Shown: positions 6,967 through 15,156, counted from the stretch's first letter. The stretch is DNA of 24,029 nt from Collinsella sp. (GCA_019414205.1 DXML01000016.1:99208-123236); one strand, 5' to 3'. Notes: a model not told the origin generated them from the letters alone. A program made the numbers and translations.

Positions 6967-7172
6967 TCTGTAACAACTGGACCGTTAAAAGTGGGCTAGG
7001 TGTTACAGTGTGAGATACTTCCGAACCGCGTCGTCCCTTTTTCTCAATCTGTAACATCTGGGGTGAATTTTGCCGAGTTACTGTTACAGATTGAGGTTTT
7101 CCCTTAAGGGGGATTCGAATGTCTCGATCTGTAACAGATAGACCGGAAAACGGGCTCTAACTGTTACAGATC
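6967..7172. repeat. Array of three TCTGTAACA/TGTTACAGA palindromes
   Basis: Six copies of a 9-mer (one shortened by a base) alternate in orientation. TCTGTAACA begins at 6967, 7048 and 7128; TGTTACAG(A) begins at 7001, 7082 and 7162. The inward-facing pairs are always 34 bases apart, start to start, and the units recur every 80-81 bases. In unit 2 the arms extend to 14 bp (7043-7056 with 7082-7095), in unit 3 to 12 bp (7126-7137 with 7161-7172). The 25-base interiors differ: units 1 and 3 share GACCG..AAAA..GGGCT, unit 2 does not. The array lies between convergent genes and contains no ORF. Confidence 0.85.
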
Positions 7173-7208
7173 CAGACGTTTTGGGACCGCGGCTGAGCCA
7201 TTGCGGCA

Positions 7209-7247
7209 AAACCACCACAAAGATGCCTGTCCCCTTTGTGGTGGTTT
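7209..7247 (-). terminator. Intrinsic terminator of the U32/RluA operon
   Basis: A perfect 14-bp stem (7209-7222 with 7234-7247) reads on the minus strand as AAACCACCACAAAG...CTTTGTGGTGGTTT followed by TG. The stop codon of the pseudouridine synthase gene (7246-7248) overlaps the stem base, so termination follows translation closely. Confidence 0.85.
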
Positions 7248-7905
7248 AGGGCTCCCAGGGGCAGGGGGCTTCGATGTGAATGTGCTCGCCGGTTACGGGG
7301 TGCGTGAAGGACACGCTGTGGGCGTGGAGCATGAGGCCGCAGGGACGCGGCGTGCCGTAGAGCTCGTCGCCTACCAGGGGATGACGCTCGCTCGCCAGAT
7401 GCACACGGATTTGGTGCTTGCGGCCGGTGAGCAACTCGACATCGATATACGAGCGCGTGGGCAGGCCTCGACGGCTCTTAAGACGCTTGAGCACCTTTAC
7501 GCGTGTTTGAGACGGCTTGCCGCTGGCGCCGACGCGCATCTTTCGACTATCGTGGCGGTCGCGGGCGATGGGCTTGTCGATGAGCTTTTCGTTCCAGTCG
7601 ATCTTGCCCTCGGCGAGCGCCAGGTAGTGCTTTTCGAACGCGTGGTCGATGATCATCTGGTCAAAGGCGGGCTGCGTCTGCTTGTCGAGTGAGAACAGCA
7701 CCACGCCGGTGGTGTCACGGTCCAAGCGGTTGAGCGGCTGCATGTCGGTCGCGGCAAAGCCGTCGCCCATCGCCAGCAGCAGGTCGCTGGCGTAGTCGGT
7801 GAGCGTGCGCTCGCCGGTGCCGTCGCCGTGGACGATCATGCCGGCGGGCTTGTCGATGGCCATGAGCCAGGCGTCGCAATAGAGGACTTGAGGTTCTTCG
7901 TTCAC
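7246..7905 (-). CDS. RluA-family RNA pseudouridine synthase
   Basis: This 219-residue enzyme isomerises uridine to pseudouridine in rRNA or tRNA. The catalytic motif is 'NRLDRDTTG' (residues 59-67) with catalytic Asp62; most relatives have HRLD, so Asn59 is a common-position substitution. The C-terminal family motif 'TGRKHQIRVHLA...P.VGDELYG' is present. There is no S4 RNA-binding domain, so it is the short single-domain form. The start is GTG 7905 with GAAAGG about seven bases upstream. It follows the U32 gene after 15 bases on the same strand, and both are probably RNA-modification enzymes. The exact target uridine cannot be read from the sequence. Confidence 0.9.
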   Translation of the reverse strand: MNEEPQVLYCDAWLMAIDKPAGMIVHGDGTGERTLTDYASDLLLAMGDGFAATDMQPLNRLDRDTTGVVLFSLDKQTQPAFDQMIIDHAFEKHYLALAEGKIDWNEKLIDKPIARDRHDSRKMRVGASGKPSQTRVKVLKRLKSRRGLPTRSYIDVELLTGRKHQIRVHLASERHPLVGDELYGTPRPCGLMLHAHSVSFTHPVTGEHIHIEAPCPWEP

Positions 7906-7920
7906 GTGTAAGCCTTTCGG

Positions 7921-10416
7921 TTAGCTAATTCCCACAAACATGCAGCCCGAGGTGGCGCCGCGCAGGCGGGCGGCGGGCTTGCGACCGGCCTGCGCGGCCT
8001 CGACGGCGCGACGGACGCGGGCGACGGCACGGCCCACCTCATCCGTCTCGAGCAGCGTTCCGTCCACCATGAGACGGCGCACGCCGGCGTCGAGCAGCTG
8101 TGGAACCTGCGGTGTGAGGTCGATGGGGTAGGCGTCGTACAGGCGAGAGCGGCCGTGGATGTCGGTGCGGACGGGCATGACCTTTCCGTCGATATTCTTG
8201 AGCGAGAGCTTGCGGGCACGCAGGCGGCAGCTGGCACAATCGTGGATGCAACCGTTGGCAACCTGCAGAATGCAATGCTCGCTTGTCATGACGCGCGGGC
8301 GGCCAAAGACGGTGATGCCTAGAGCCGCGGGCGCGGCGGCGCCGAGCGAGACAATCTCGTCGAGCGTGATCTCGGGCGAGAGCCAAAACGCACCGGCTCC
8401 GCGCTCGGCAAGCGCCTCCATGCAGGGCGTGTTGTGCACCGGCAGGCAAGAGCGAATCTCGGCCGTGGCGCCAACCTGGGCGGCCAGGGCAAGCTCAGAG
8501 ATGTTGCCAATAGCGACCGTGGCGCCGGCATTGATCCAAGGATCGACGCGCTCGTGGTCGATGGCGCGGCAGACCTCGTCGAGTACGGGTACGATGCCCT
8601 GCTCAAGCGCATCGGCGGGGGAGAGCTCGGCCGCATCGAGCGCGTCGGTGGTCATGTAGATGCGCGTTGCACCCTCCGCGCGCGCTGCCTCGGCGGCCTC
8701 GAGCGAGGTGACGGTGGCGCAGATCTGCGGTTCATCGCGGTAGTGCTCGGGCGCGGGTCGGGAATCACTGGTGACAATCGCCGGTATCTCGAGCGTGCGG
8801 GCACGCTCCTCATACGGTGCCAGAATGGCCTCCTCCAGCGCCTTGCAGGCGGCGGCGCGCACCTTGTGCACGGCGGAGAAGCCCATGCCGCAGCCCTCAT
8901 CGAGCGCCACATCAAAGCTCGCGGCCTCAAAGGGTGAGGAACCCATGCGGCCCACATGCTCAACCAGATCGGCCGCCTCAACGGCACGGGTCTTGGCGGC
9001 CTCGACGGTAAAGCCCGTGGCCGTGGCCGTAAGCGAAGGGTCGTCGCAGCAGGTGAGCGTCACGGTAAACGGCTCGCCCAGACGCGCCACGACGGCTACA
9101 TCCACGGCGCGGCGGCGCAGCACGTCGCGCTTGAGCGCGGCGCCGGCAGCGTCGATGGCGCGCTGGCTTCGGATTACGCGCACACGGCAGCCCTCGGGCA
9201 TGCTTCGGGGCACGCGGCACTCGATGATGTCACCGGCGGCGGCATCATCGGCAGCGATAGTGGTTAGGAACTGATCGAACTCATCATCGTGGCGAAGTTC
9301 CAACAAGTCGCCCTTGCCCACGGGCTCAAACAGCTCAATGCGGGCGATGGCGGCGCGGCGACGACGATCGTCGGGTTTGAGCCCGCGCACGTCGCGGTTG
9401 GCCAGGCGGCTGCCCAGTACCGTGCCCACAATCTGGCCGCGGTTGTTGGAGCGCTCGTAACTCATCATCTCGTCGCCCGAGGTACCGTCCTGATAGGCGT
9501 GCGTAAAGTCGCGGTTGAAGCAGCGCTTGAGTTGGCGCTGGCGAGCGGCTTCCTCGTCCTTGGCAACGGCGACTCCGGATAGCATGTCGTCAATCTCGTG
9601 GCGATACACATCGACGATGGAGTACACGTAATCGGGCGCCTTCATGCGGCCCTCGAGCTTGAGCGATGCGGCGCCGGCGTCATACAGACGGCGAACGAGC
9701 TGCGAAGTGTTGGTGTCGCGCGGGCATAGAGCGCGCTCGCGACCGGCAGGGGAGAGCGCGCGGCCGTTCTCGTCGATCAGCTCGTAAGGCAGTCGACAGG
9801 GCTGAGCGCACATGCCGCGGTTGGCCGAGCGGCCCGCCATGGCAAAGCTCGATAGCAGGCACAGGCCCGAGTAGCAAAAGCAGATGGCGCCATGGCTAAA
9901 GACCTCAAGGTCCACATCGGGCGCGGCATGGTGAATGGCGGCGATCTCGTCGATGGAAAGCTCGCGCGAGAGGGTCACGCGGTCGGCGCCCTGCTCGCGG
10001 CACCAGATGGTCCCGCGGTCATCATGGATGTTCGCCTGGGTCGAGATGTGTGTCTCGATGCCGGGCATGGTGCGCTTGACCTCAAAGAACAGGCCCCAGT
10101 CCTGGATGATAAAGGCGTCGGCGCCCAGCGTGGAGCAGCGGTGGATGAGTTGCAGTGCATCGCCCATCTCGGACTGCTTGATGACGATGTTGACCGTGAC
10201 ATAGACGCGCGAGCCGGCCAGGTGTGCAGCACGGCAGGCCTGCTCAAAGGCCTCGTCGGTAAAGTTCGTTGCCTTGCGGCGGGCGTTGAAGCTGCCCATG
10301 CCACAGTAGATGGCGTCTGCCCCGGCAGCGAGTGCGGCGGCAAAGGGTTCCGGGCCTCCGGCGGGGGCCAAGAGCTCGGGTCTGCGGTTGGTGGTTCGAC
10401 TGGCGGTTGCGGTCAT
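7921..10416 (-). CDS. U32-family protein (RlhA/TrhP-like hydroxylation factor)
   Basis: This is an 831-residue member of 'peptidase U32'. Studied bacterial homologues (RlhA, TrhP/TrhO-associated) are needed for hydroxylation of rRNA cytidine or tRNA uridine rather than being proven proteases. The N-terminal domain starts with 'ELLAPAGGPEPFAAAL' (about residues 14-29). The U32 signature is at 171-189 (E171-x-F173-x-H-G...C179...G184-x-C186), followed by 'NRGMCAQPCR' (C203, C207). These cysteines are likely iron-sulfur ligands. The C-terminal third has a second conserved block with 'CIHDCASCRLR'. Length matches the long RlhA-type architecture. ATG 10416 has AAAGG six bases upstream. It lies directly upstream of the pseudouridine synthase. 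Confidence 0.88.
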   Translation of the reverse strand: MTATASRTTNRRPELLAPAGGPEPFAAALAAGADAIYCGMGSFNARRKATNFTDEAFEQACRAAHLAGSRVYVTVNIVIKQSEMGDALQLIHRCSTLGADAFIIQDWGLFFEVKRTMPGIETHISTQANIHDDRGTIWCREQGADRVTLSRELSIDEIAAIHHAAPDVDLEVFSHGAICFCYSGLCLLSSFAMAGRSANRGMCAQPCRLPYELIDENGRALSPAGRERALCPRDTNTSQLVRRLYDAGAASLKLEGRMKAPDYVYSIVDVYRHEIDDMLSGVAVAKDEEAARQRQLKRCFNRDFTHAYQDGTSGDEMMSYERSNNRGQIVGTVLGSRLANRDVRGLKPDDRRRRAAIARIELFEPVGKGDLLELRHDDEFDQFLTTIAADDAAAGDIIECRVPRSMPEGCRVRVIRSQRAIDAAGAALKRDVLRRRAVDVAVVARLGEPFTVTLTCCDDPSLTATATGFTVEAAKTRAVEAADLVEHVGRMGSSPFEAASFDVALDEGCGMGFSAVHKVRAAACKALEEAILAPYEERARTLEIPAIVTSDSRPAPEHYRDEPQICATVTSLEAAEAARAEGATRIYMTTDALDAAELSPADALEQGIVPVLDEVCRAIDHERVDPWINAGATVAIGNISELALAAQVGATAEIRSCLPVHNTPCMEALAERGAGAFWLSPEITLDEIVSLGAAAPAALGITVFGRPRVMTSEHCILQVANGCIHDCASCRLRARKLSLKNIDGKVMPVRTDIHGRSRLYDAYPIDLTPQVPQLLDAGVRRLMVDGTLLETDEVGRAVARVRRAVEAAQAGRKPAARLRGATSGCMFVGIS

Positions 10417-10586
10417 ATCCTGCCTTTCAAAATGCTCAGATACTCAAAAGTATAGTGGCGCCGTCGCGGTGGACGATGATCGCAGCCTAAGCAGGACAAA
10501 GTCTTCAGGCTGGTCGCCAGTCACGCCGTTTATCGGCCCGTACGCGCCGTTGGGCGATAAAATATTATTGCAATCTGATAATTATC

Positions 10587-10615
10587 TTGCACCGCGCAAA
10601 ATCATCCCCTACTAT
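10587..10615 (+). promoter_or_regulatory. Predicted sigma70-type promoter of ridA
   Basis: TTGCAC (10587-10592) and TACTAT (10610-10615) are separated by exactly 17 bases. This lies about 90 bases before the ridA start in the divergent gap between the U32 gene and ridA. The surrounding bases are AT-rich relative to the window. Confidence 0.6.
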
Positions 10616-10702
10616 CCCAATCAAGCGCGGTGTTCAGACCGAACTGTGCCTCCCGGTGTGAACGCCGCGCTCCCGTTCCCTTTTACTTGTAAGGAGAAAA
10701 AC

Positions 10703-11080
10703 ATGAGCAAGACCGTCGTGTCTTCCGATAACGCACCCGCGGCCATCGGCCCGTATTCCCCTGGTATCCAGACCGGCAACATGGTGTTCCTGTCCGGCCA
10801 GCTGGGCATCGATCCCGCGACCGGTAAGATGCCCGAGGGCGTCGAGGCCCAGGCCAAGCAGTCCCTTGCTAACGTCGAGGCCCTGCTGACCGCTGCCGGC
10901 GCCACGTTTGCCGATGTCGTCAAGACCACGGTCTACCTGGCCGACATCGCCGACTTTGCCGCCGTGAACGAGATCTACGCCTCCAAGTTCGAGGCTCCGT
11001 TCCCCGCGCGCAGCGCTTTCCAGGTTGCCGCCCTTCCGGCTGGCGGTCTGGTCGAGATCGAGGTCGTCGCCGCTCTCTAA
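10703..11080 (+). CDS. ridA: RidA-family enamine/imine deaminase
   Basis: This 125-residue soluble protein hydrolyses reactive enamines and imines such as 2-aminoacrylate to ketoacids and ammonia. Family features are 'AAIGPYSPGIQTGNMVFLSG' near the N-terminus, 'VVKTTVYLAD' in the middle, and the C-terminal 'PARSAFQVAALPAGGLVEIE', in which the Arg of PARS is the substrate-carboxylate binder and the Glu of EIE is catalytic in RidA. Length is typical. ATG 10703 follows an AAGGAG site; the frame is open further upstream but that part is non-coding. It has its own promoter and a perfect terminator, so it is probably monocistronic. It may protect against aminoacrylate made in purine or amino acid breakdown (inference). 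Confidence 0.93.
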   Translation: MSKTVVSSDNAPAAIGPYSPGIQTGNMVFLSGQLGIDPATGKMPEGVEAQAKQSLANVEALLTAAGATFADVVKTTVYLADIADFAAVNEIYASKFEAPFPARSAFQVAALPAGGLVEIEVVAAL

Positions 11081-11110
11081 GGCGTTGGCCACAACTAAAC
11101 ATGACATGCA

Positions 11111-11148
11111 AAAAGACCCTGCAGCGCGTGCGAGCTGCAGGGTCTTTT
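11111..11148 (+). terminator. Bidirectional terminator between ridA and the regulator
   Basis: A perfect 15-bp stem (11111-11125 with 11134-11148) carries AAAAGACCCTGCAGC and its complement with an 8-base loop. The A and T tracts flank symmetrically, so it can serve both ridA and the convergent regulator gene. Confidence 0.93.
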
Positions 11149-11202
11149 GTCAAGCGATGCGACAAAAATGATCCGTTTCCCTTCGTCCCCAAGGGATCAC
11201 GT

Positions 11203-11859
11203 TTAGCCCTCCTTGCGAACTTTTTGCAGGTAGCGGTAGACGCTGGGCTCCGAGATGCCCAGCGCGGTGGCGGCGCAAGCCACGGCGCCCTTGAGCATAA
11301 ACACCCCGTTGCCGTTGAGGTGGCGAATGACGTCCACGCGGTCGCTCTGGCCAAGCGACGCTACATCCAGCCCGCGCGCGCTCAGCAACTCGGCAATGCT
11401 GCGGTCGATGAGCTCCTGTGTGGACTCCGAAAGGCTTTCGACCTCGATAGGGGCGGGCTCCGTGCGCGTCGGCGCCGCGTCGAAGCAGGCCATGAGCTGC
11501 TGTGCCATGGCGTTGATGGAGCGCACGGTCGAGAGATCGGTGTTGACGCAGAGCATGCCGACGATCTCGTTATCCTCGCGGATAAAGTACGTCGCTGACT
11601 CCAACGTCTTGCCACCGGCACCGCGCCCCTCATAGCCCGTAATAAACGGCAGGTCGCGATACTTTGGGTCGTGCATGATCTTGAGCGCCAGATCGGTGGC
11701 GGGACCGCCGACCTTACGGCCGCTCACGATGCCGTTGCGAATATCGACGATGGCGTGGTCGGGATCCGAGAAATCGTGCAGCACGATCTCGCTGTTTTTG
11801 CCGAGTATCTGCTCCAGGAAATCGACCATCGGCAAAAAGCGACGTACGGTCTCGTTCAC
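11203..11859 (-). CDS. YheO/DauR-type PAS-HTH transcriptional regulator
   Basis: This is a 218-residue regulator with an N-terminal YheO-like PAS domain (about residues 3-115; 'EIVLHDFSDPDHAIVDIRNG' and 'GMLCVNTDLS') and a C-terminal helix-turn-helix (about 155-215) ending 'AATALGISEPSVYRYLQKVR'. DauR, a studied member, represses D-arginine catabolism in Pseudomonas; the ligand here is unknown. I place the start at GTG 11857-11859 because AAAGGAG lies six bases upstream. The slightly longer frame starts with TTG directly abutting that site. The gene is divergent from the purine permease, so control of the permease/ssnA/ygfK block is plausible but inferred from position. Confidence 0.87.
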   Translation of the reverse strand: MNETVRRFLPMVDFLEQILGKNSEIVLHDFSDPDHAIVDIRNGIVSGRKVGGPATDLALKIMHDPKYRDLPFITGYEGRGAGGKTLESATYFIREDNEIVGMLCVNTDLSTVRSINAMAQQLMACFDAAPTRTEPAPIEVESLSESTQELIDRSIAELLSARGLDVASLGQSDRVDVIRHLNGNGVFMLKGAVACAATALGISEPSVYRYLQKVRKEG

Positions 11860-12094
11860 GGGCAACTCCTTTGGGTGAAAGCGGAAGTTTCATAACAATT
11901 TTTTCTCATGGTAACACGCTGCCCATCATCTCGTATATCCGCAGGTACATGACGTAATGCAGACGAACGGTATGATTTTGGCGGTAAACGGTTGACCAAA
12001 AGAAAAGTTAGATGCTATTTTGACCAGACACTTTCCTGACCTGCGGAAATGCATTATCTCAGCTGAAGAATAGTCTGATAACAAAAAATTATTA
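11860..12094. other. Divergent intergenic region
   Basis: This gap separates the regulator (minus strand) and the permease (plus strand). No ORF is supported. A minus-strand extended -10 candidate (TGTTACCAT, rc of 11908-11916) lies about 50 bases before the regulator start, without a clear -35. The sequence is distinctly AT-richer than the genes on both sides. Confidence 0.4.
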
Positions 12095-12123
12095 TTGAGA
12101 ATGAGAATCATCTTTAATACGAT
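12095..12123 (+). promoter_or_regulatory. Permease promoter overlapped by a Fur-like box
   Basis: TTGAGA (12095-12100) and TACGAT (12118-12123) are spaced 17 bases apart. The sequence TGAGAATGAGAATCA (12096-12110) matches the 7-1-7 Fur pattern TGAnAATnATTnTCA at most positions and lies between and over the promoter elements, a position that would block RNA polymerase. This leaves an untranslated leader of about 80 bases. Confidence 0.5.
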
Positions 12124-12210
12124 ATGCAACGAAGGCACAACCTCAACCCCGCACTGCGTCACAATAGAGCGTTAGATGCGAAAACAACTATTTCGAGGAT
12201 TGGTGGTCAA

Positions 12211-13605
12211 ATGACCCAGGAGACGGTTACGAACGGCACTGAAGCCCTGTTCACTCGTGAAGGCATGCCTCCCGTTAAGGAAATGATCCCGTGTGCCCTT
12301 CAGCACGTACTGGCATCGTTTGCCGGCATCATCACCCCGGCTGTCATCATGGCCGGCGTCTACGGCTTTAATAGCCAGCAGAGCACCGACATCATCCAGG
12401 TCGCGCTCATTCTTTCGGCGATCGACACGGCCCTTCAGGCCTTTGCCCCCTTCCGTCGCATCGGCGGCGGCCTGCCCATCGTCATGGGCGTTTCGTTCGC
12501 GTTCCTCCCGGCCCTGCAGGCCATGGGTGCCTCGGGCTTTAGCTTTGGTGCGCTGCTGGGCGGCGAGATCGTCGGCGGCGCCGTCGCGGTCCTCTTTGGT
12601 CTGGCCTACAGCAAGATCAAGTGGCTGTTCCCGCCCGTCGTGACCGGTACGGTCATCTTCTCCATCGGCGTTTCGCTGTATCCCACGGCCGTCAAGTATA
12701 TGGCCGGCGGTATGGGTACGCCGCTATGGGGTACCCCGCAGGCCTGGTGCGTCGCTCTTATCACCTTCGCCGTGGTCTTTGCGCTCGCCAACTTTGGCAA
12801 GGGCACGCTCAAGCTGGGATCCGTGTTCTTTGGCATGATCGTCGGCATGATCGTCTCCATCCCCTTTGGCATGATCGACTTCTCCAGCGTCGCCACCGCT
12901 CAGGTCTTCGCCCTTCCCAAGCTCATGCCCTACGCGCTCGAGTTTGATCCCGAGGTCTGCATTACCCTCGCTGTCGTGTTCCCCATGGTTGCCATCCAGG
13001 TTATCGGCGACGTCTCCGCCGCCTGCCTGGGCTCCATCGACCGTATGCCCACCGAGCGCGAGCTCTCCGGCGCTATCGTGTCCCAGGGCCTCACCTCTAT
13101 GGTCGGCGGCCTGCTGGGCGGTCTTCCCACCAGCGCCCTTGGCCAGAACGTGGGCATCATCTGCTCCAACAAGGTCGTCAACAAGTGGGTCTTTGTGATC
13201 ATCGCGGCCGTCTTTGCCATCGCCGGTCTGTTCCCGCAGCTCTCTGCCGTCCTTTCCGCTATCCCGCAGCCCGTTATCGGCGGCGCGACCGTCGGCGTCT
13301 TTGGCACCATTACCATGAACGGCGTGCGCATGTTCACCCGCGAGGGCCTCACGCAGCGCACTACCACCATCGTCGGTACCTCCGTCGTCTTTGGCCTGGG
13401 TATCTGGATGGCCAGCGGTTGCCTTGCCGGCGAGGGTATGCCCGCCTGGGTATCCACCGTCATCGGCTCCAATGCCGTAACCCCCACCGCCATTATGGCC
13501 ATTGTCCTTAACCTGATCCTTCCGCAGACGCCGGTCGTGGCTCAGCACATCGATGCTGCCAAGGACGCTGCCGTGGATCTGGTCTTGCCCGAGAGTAAGA
13601 AGTAA
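12211..13605 (+). CDS. NCS2-family xanthine/uracil permease
   Basis: This 464-residue polytopic membrane protein is a nucleobase:cation symporter-2, importing xanthine, uric acid or uracil. Around 12-14 hydrophobic segments are visible. Family motifs include 'QHVLASFAGIITPAVIMAG' (about residues 31-49), the glycine-rich 'FRRIGGGLPIVMGVSFAFLP', and the substrate-site signature 'SALGQNVGI' (the QNxG motif). I start at ATG 12211 (MTQETVTNG); the same frame is open to an ATG at 12124, but that one overlaps the predicted transcription start. Being next to ssnA, ygfK and a xanthine dehydrogenase points to purine or urate import. Substrate choice within the family is not certain. Confidence 0.9.
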   Translation: MTQETVTNGTEALFTREGMPPVKEMIPCALQHVLASFAGIITPAVIMAGVYGFNSQQSTDIIQVALILSAIDTALQAFAPFRRIGGGLPIVMGVSFAFLPALQAMGASGFSFGALLGGEIVGGAVAVLFGLAYSKIKWLFPPVVTGTVIFSIGVSLYPTAVKYMAGGMGTPLWGTPQAWCVALITFAVVFALANFGKGTLKLGSVFFGMIVGMIVSIPFGMIDFSSVATAQVFALPKLMPYALEFDPEVCITLAVVFPMVAIQVIGDVSAACLGSIDRMPTERELSGAIVSQGLTSMVGGLLGGLPTSALGQNVGIICSNKVVNKWVFVIIAAVFAIAGLFPQLSAVLSAIPQPVIGGATVGVFGTITMNGVRMFTREGLTQRTTTIVGTSVVFGLGIWMASGCLAGEGMPAWVSTVIGSNAVTPTAIMAIVLNLILPQTPVVAQHIDAAKDAAVDLVLPESKK

Positions 13606-13621
13606 CCAATTCGGTGCTATT

Positions 13622-13788
13622 CGTCGGCGGGCGCATCGCCTCGTCCGCCGACGTCATGCGGCGCCAAGCCGCACTTCAAAGGGTTTGTCCCTTTGGTGAA
13701 GCGTTGACGGGAGAGGGCCCGTTTCCGGTGTAGGCCGGCGCTTCGCACTCCGCCATGTCAGAGGTGTCAAACCCCGCCCCTGATGTTG
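13622..13788 (+). promoter_or_regulatory. Hairpin-rich leader between permease and ssnA
   Basis: Consecutive stems fill this gap. CGTCGGCGG/CCGCCGACG (13622-13630 with 13645-13653) is a perfect 9-bp stem. TGCGGC/GCCGCA (13657-13662 with 13668-13673) follows. CTTCAAAGGG (13674-13683) pairs with CCCTTT plus GAAG (13689-13701). Then come ACGGG/CCCGT (13707-13722), CCGG/CCGG, and TCAGAGG with CCCCTGA just before the ribosome-binding site. The first could terminate the permease transcript. The rest look like a structured 5' leader of ssnA. No known riboswitch consensus was recognised by eye. Confidence 0.5.
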
Positions 13789-13800
13789 AAGGGAGCATTC

Positions 13801-15156
13801 ATGCTTCTGGTCGCTAACGGTTCCGTTTTTACCCGCAACGCTCAGACCCCGTTCATTCCCAACGGCGCGGTCGCCATTGACGGAGATACGATCGTCGAAG
13901 TAGGTCCCGAGTGCGAGCTCAAGGCCAAGTACCCGGATGCCGAGTACGTCGACGCCCAGGGCAACCTCATCATGCCCGGACTCATCAATTGCCATACCCA
14001 CATCTACTCGGGTCTGGCCCGCGGCCTTGCCATTAAGGGCTGCAACCCCACCAACTTCCTGGAGAATCTTGAGCAGCAGTGGTGGAAGATCGATGACAAC
14101 CTGACGCTCGACGGCACCAAGGCCAGCGCCTATGCCACGATTCTTGACTCCATCCGCGATGGCGTCACCACGATCTTCGATCATCATGCGAGCTTCTGCG
14201 AAATCCCGGGAAGCCTCTTTACCATTAAGGATGCAGCTCAGGAGCTGGGCATGCGTTCGTGCCTGTGCTACGAGGTCTCCGATCGCCGCGGCCAGGAAAA
14301 ATGCGACCAGGCCATTGCCGAGAACGCCGAATTTGCCCAGTGGGCCGCCAAGGAGCGTCGCGATAACGACAACCACATGATCGCCGCCATGTTTGGCGGT
14401 CACGCCACCTTTACGCTGTCGGACGAGACCATGGACAAGATGGCCGAGGCCAACAACGGCCTGACCGGCTTCCACATCCATGTGTGCGAGGGCATGAATG
14501 ACGTGTGGGACTCCCGCCTCAACCGCGGTGGCATCAGTCCCGTCGAGCGCCTGCTGCAGCACAACCTGCTGGGTCCCGACACCATGCTCGGCCACTGCAT
14601 CCACGTGACGCCCGCCGAGATGGATATCGTCAAGGAGTCTGGCACCTGGCTCGTCAACAACCCCGAATCCAATATGGGCAACGCCGTGGGCTGCGCCCCC
14701 GTGCTCGAATTCTTCCGCCGCGGCATCCCCGTGTGCATGGGCACCGACGCCTACACCCACGATATGCTCGAGAGCCTTAAGGTTTTCCTGATCATTCAGC
14801 GCCACAACGCCGCTATGCCCAACGTGGGCTGGTGCGAGGCCATGACGATGCTGTTCGAGAACAACGCCAAGATGGCGAGCAAGTACTTCGATCGCAAGCT
14901 CGGCGTGCTTGAGCCCGGCGCCGCCGCCGACGTCATCGTCATGGACTACAAGCCCTTTACGCCGCTGAGCGAGGAGAATATCGACGGCCATATGCTCTTT
15001 GGCATGATGGGCAAAAACTGCCGCACTACCATCATCAACGGCCGCGTCCTGTACAAGGATCGCGAGTTCGTTGGCATTGATGAGGACAAGATCAACGCGT
15101 GGACCATGGCCGAGTCCAAGAAGCTCTGGGGCACGCTCAACGATCGCGCCTACTAA
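13801..15156 (+). CDS. ssnA: SsnA-type metal-dependent aminohydrolase
   Basis: This is a 451-residue amidohydrolase-superfamily enzyme of the SsnA group, related to guanine and 8-oxoguanine deaminases. Metal ligands are visible: H65-T-H67 in 'NCHTHIYSGLARG', H225/H227 in 'GFHIHVCEG', H265/H268 in 'GHCIHVT', and D316 in 'MGTDAYTHD'. The length is normal. ATG 13801 has AAGGGAG five bases upstream; an earlier in-frame ATG (13783) precedes that site. In many gut anaerobes ssnA clusters with ygfK and a selenium-linked xanthine dehydrogenase in purine or urate breakdown. The exact substrate of this copy is not established by sequence. It is probably cytoplasmic. Confidence 0.92.
   Translation: MLLVANGSVFTRNAQTPFIPNGAVAIDGDTIVEVGPECELKAKYPDAEYVDAQGNLIMPGLINCHTHIYSGLARGLAIKGCNPTNFLENLEQQWWKIDDNLTLDGTKASAYATILDSIRDGVTTIFDHHASFCEIPGSLFTIKDAAQELGMRSCLCYEVSDRRGQEKCDQAIAENAEFAQWAAKERRDNDNHMIAAMFGGHATFTLSDETMDKMAEANNGLTGFHIHVCEGMNDVWDSRLNRGGISPVERLLQHNLLGPDTMLGHCIHVTPAEMDIVKESGTWLVNNPESNMGNAVGCAPVLEFFRRGIPVCMGTDAYTHDMLESLKVFLIIQRHNAAMPNVGWCEAMTMLFENNAKMASKYFDRKLGVLEPGAAADVIVMDYKPFTPLSEENIDGHMLFGMMGKNCRTTIINGRVLYKDREFVGIDEDKINAWTMAESKKLWGTLNDRAY

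Noticed and set aside
6967..7172. The palindrome array as a CRISPR array
   Set aside because: The conserved parts are only 9-14 bases and inverted, the interiors between them vary, and there are no cas genes.
10310..10702. N-terminal extension of RidA by 131 codons
   Set aside because: The upstream part overlaps the U32 gene and the ridA promoter. The conserved family start is at ATG 10703 with a good RBS.
12124..12210. 29-codon N-terminal extension of the permease
   Set aside because: The upstream ATG is adjacent to the predicted -10 element and would lie at or before the transcription start. The family N-terminus fits ATG 12211.
12124..12210. Purine riboswitch in the permease leader
   Set aside because: The leader is only about 80 bases and shows neither the three-way junction nor the loop motifs of purine riboswitches.
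13654..14991. 445-codon antisense frame over ssnA
   Set aside because: Composition is that of a shadow frame; ssnA on the plus strand has clear metal ligands and an RBS.
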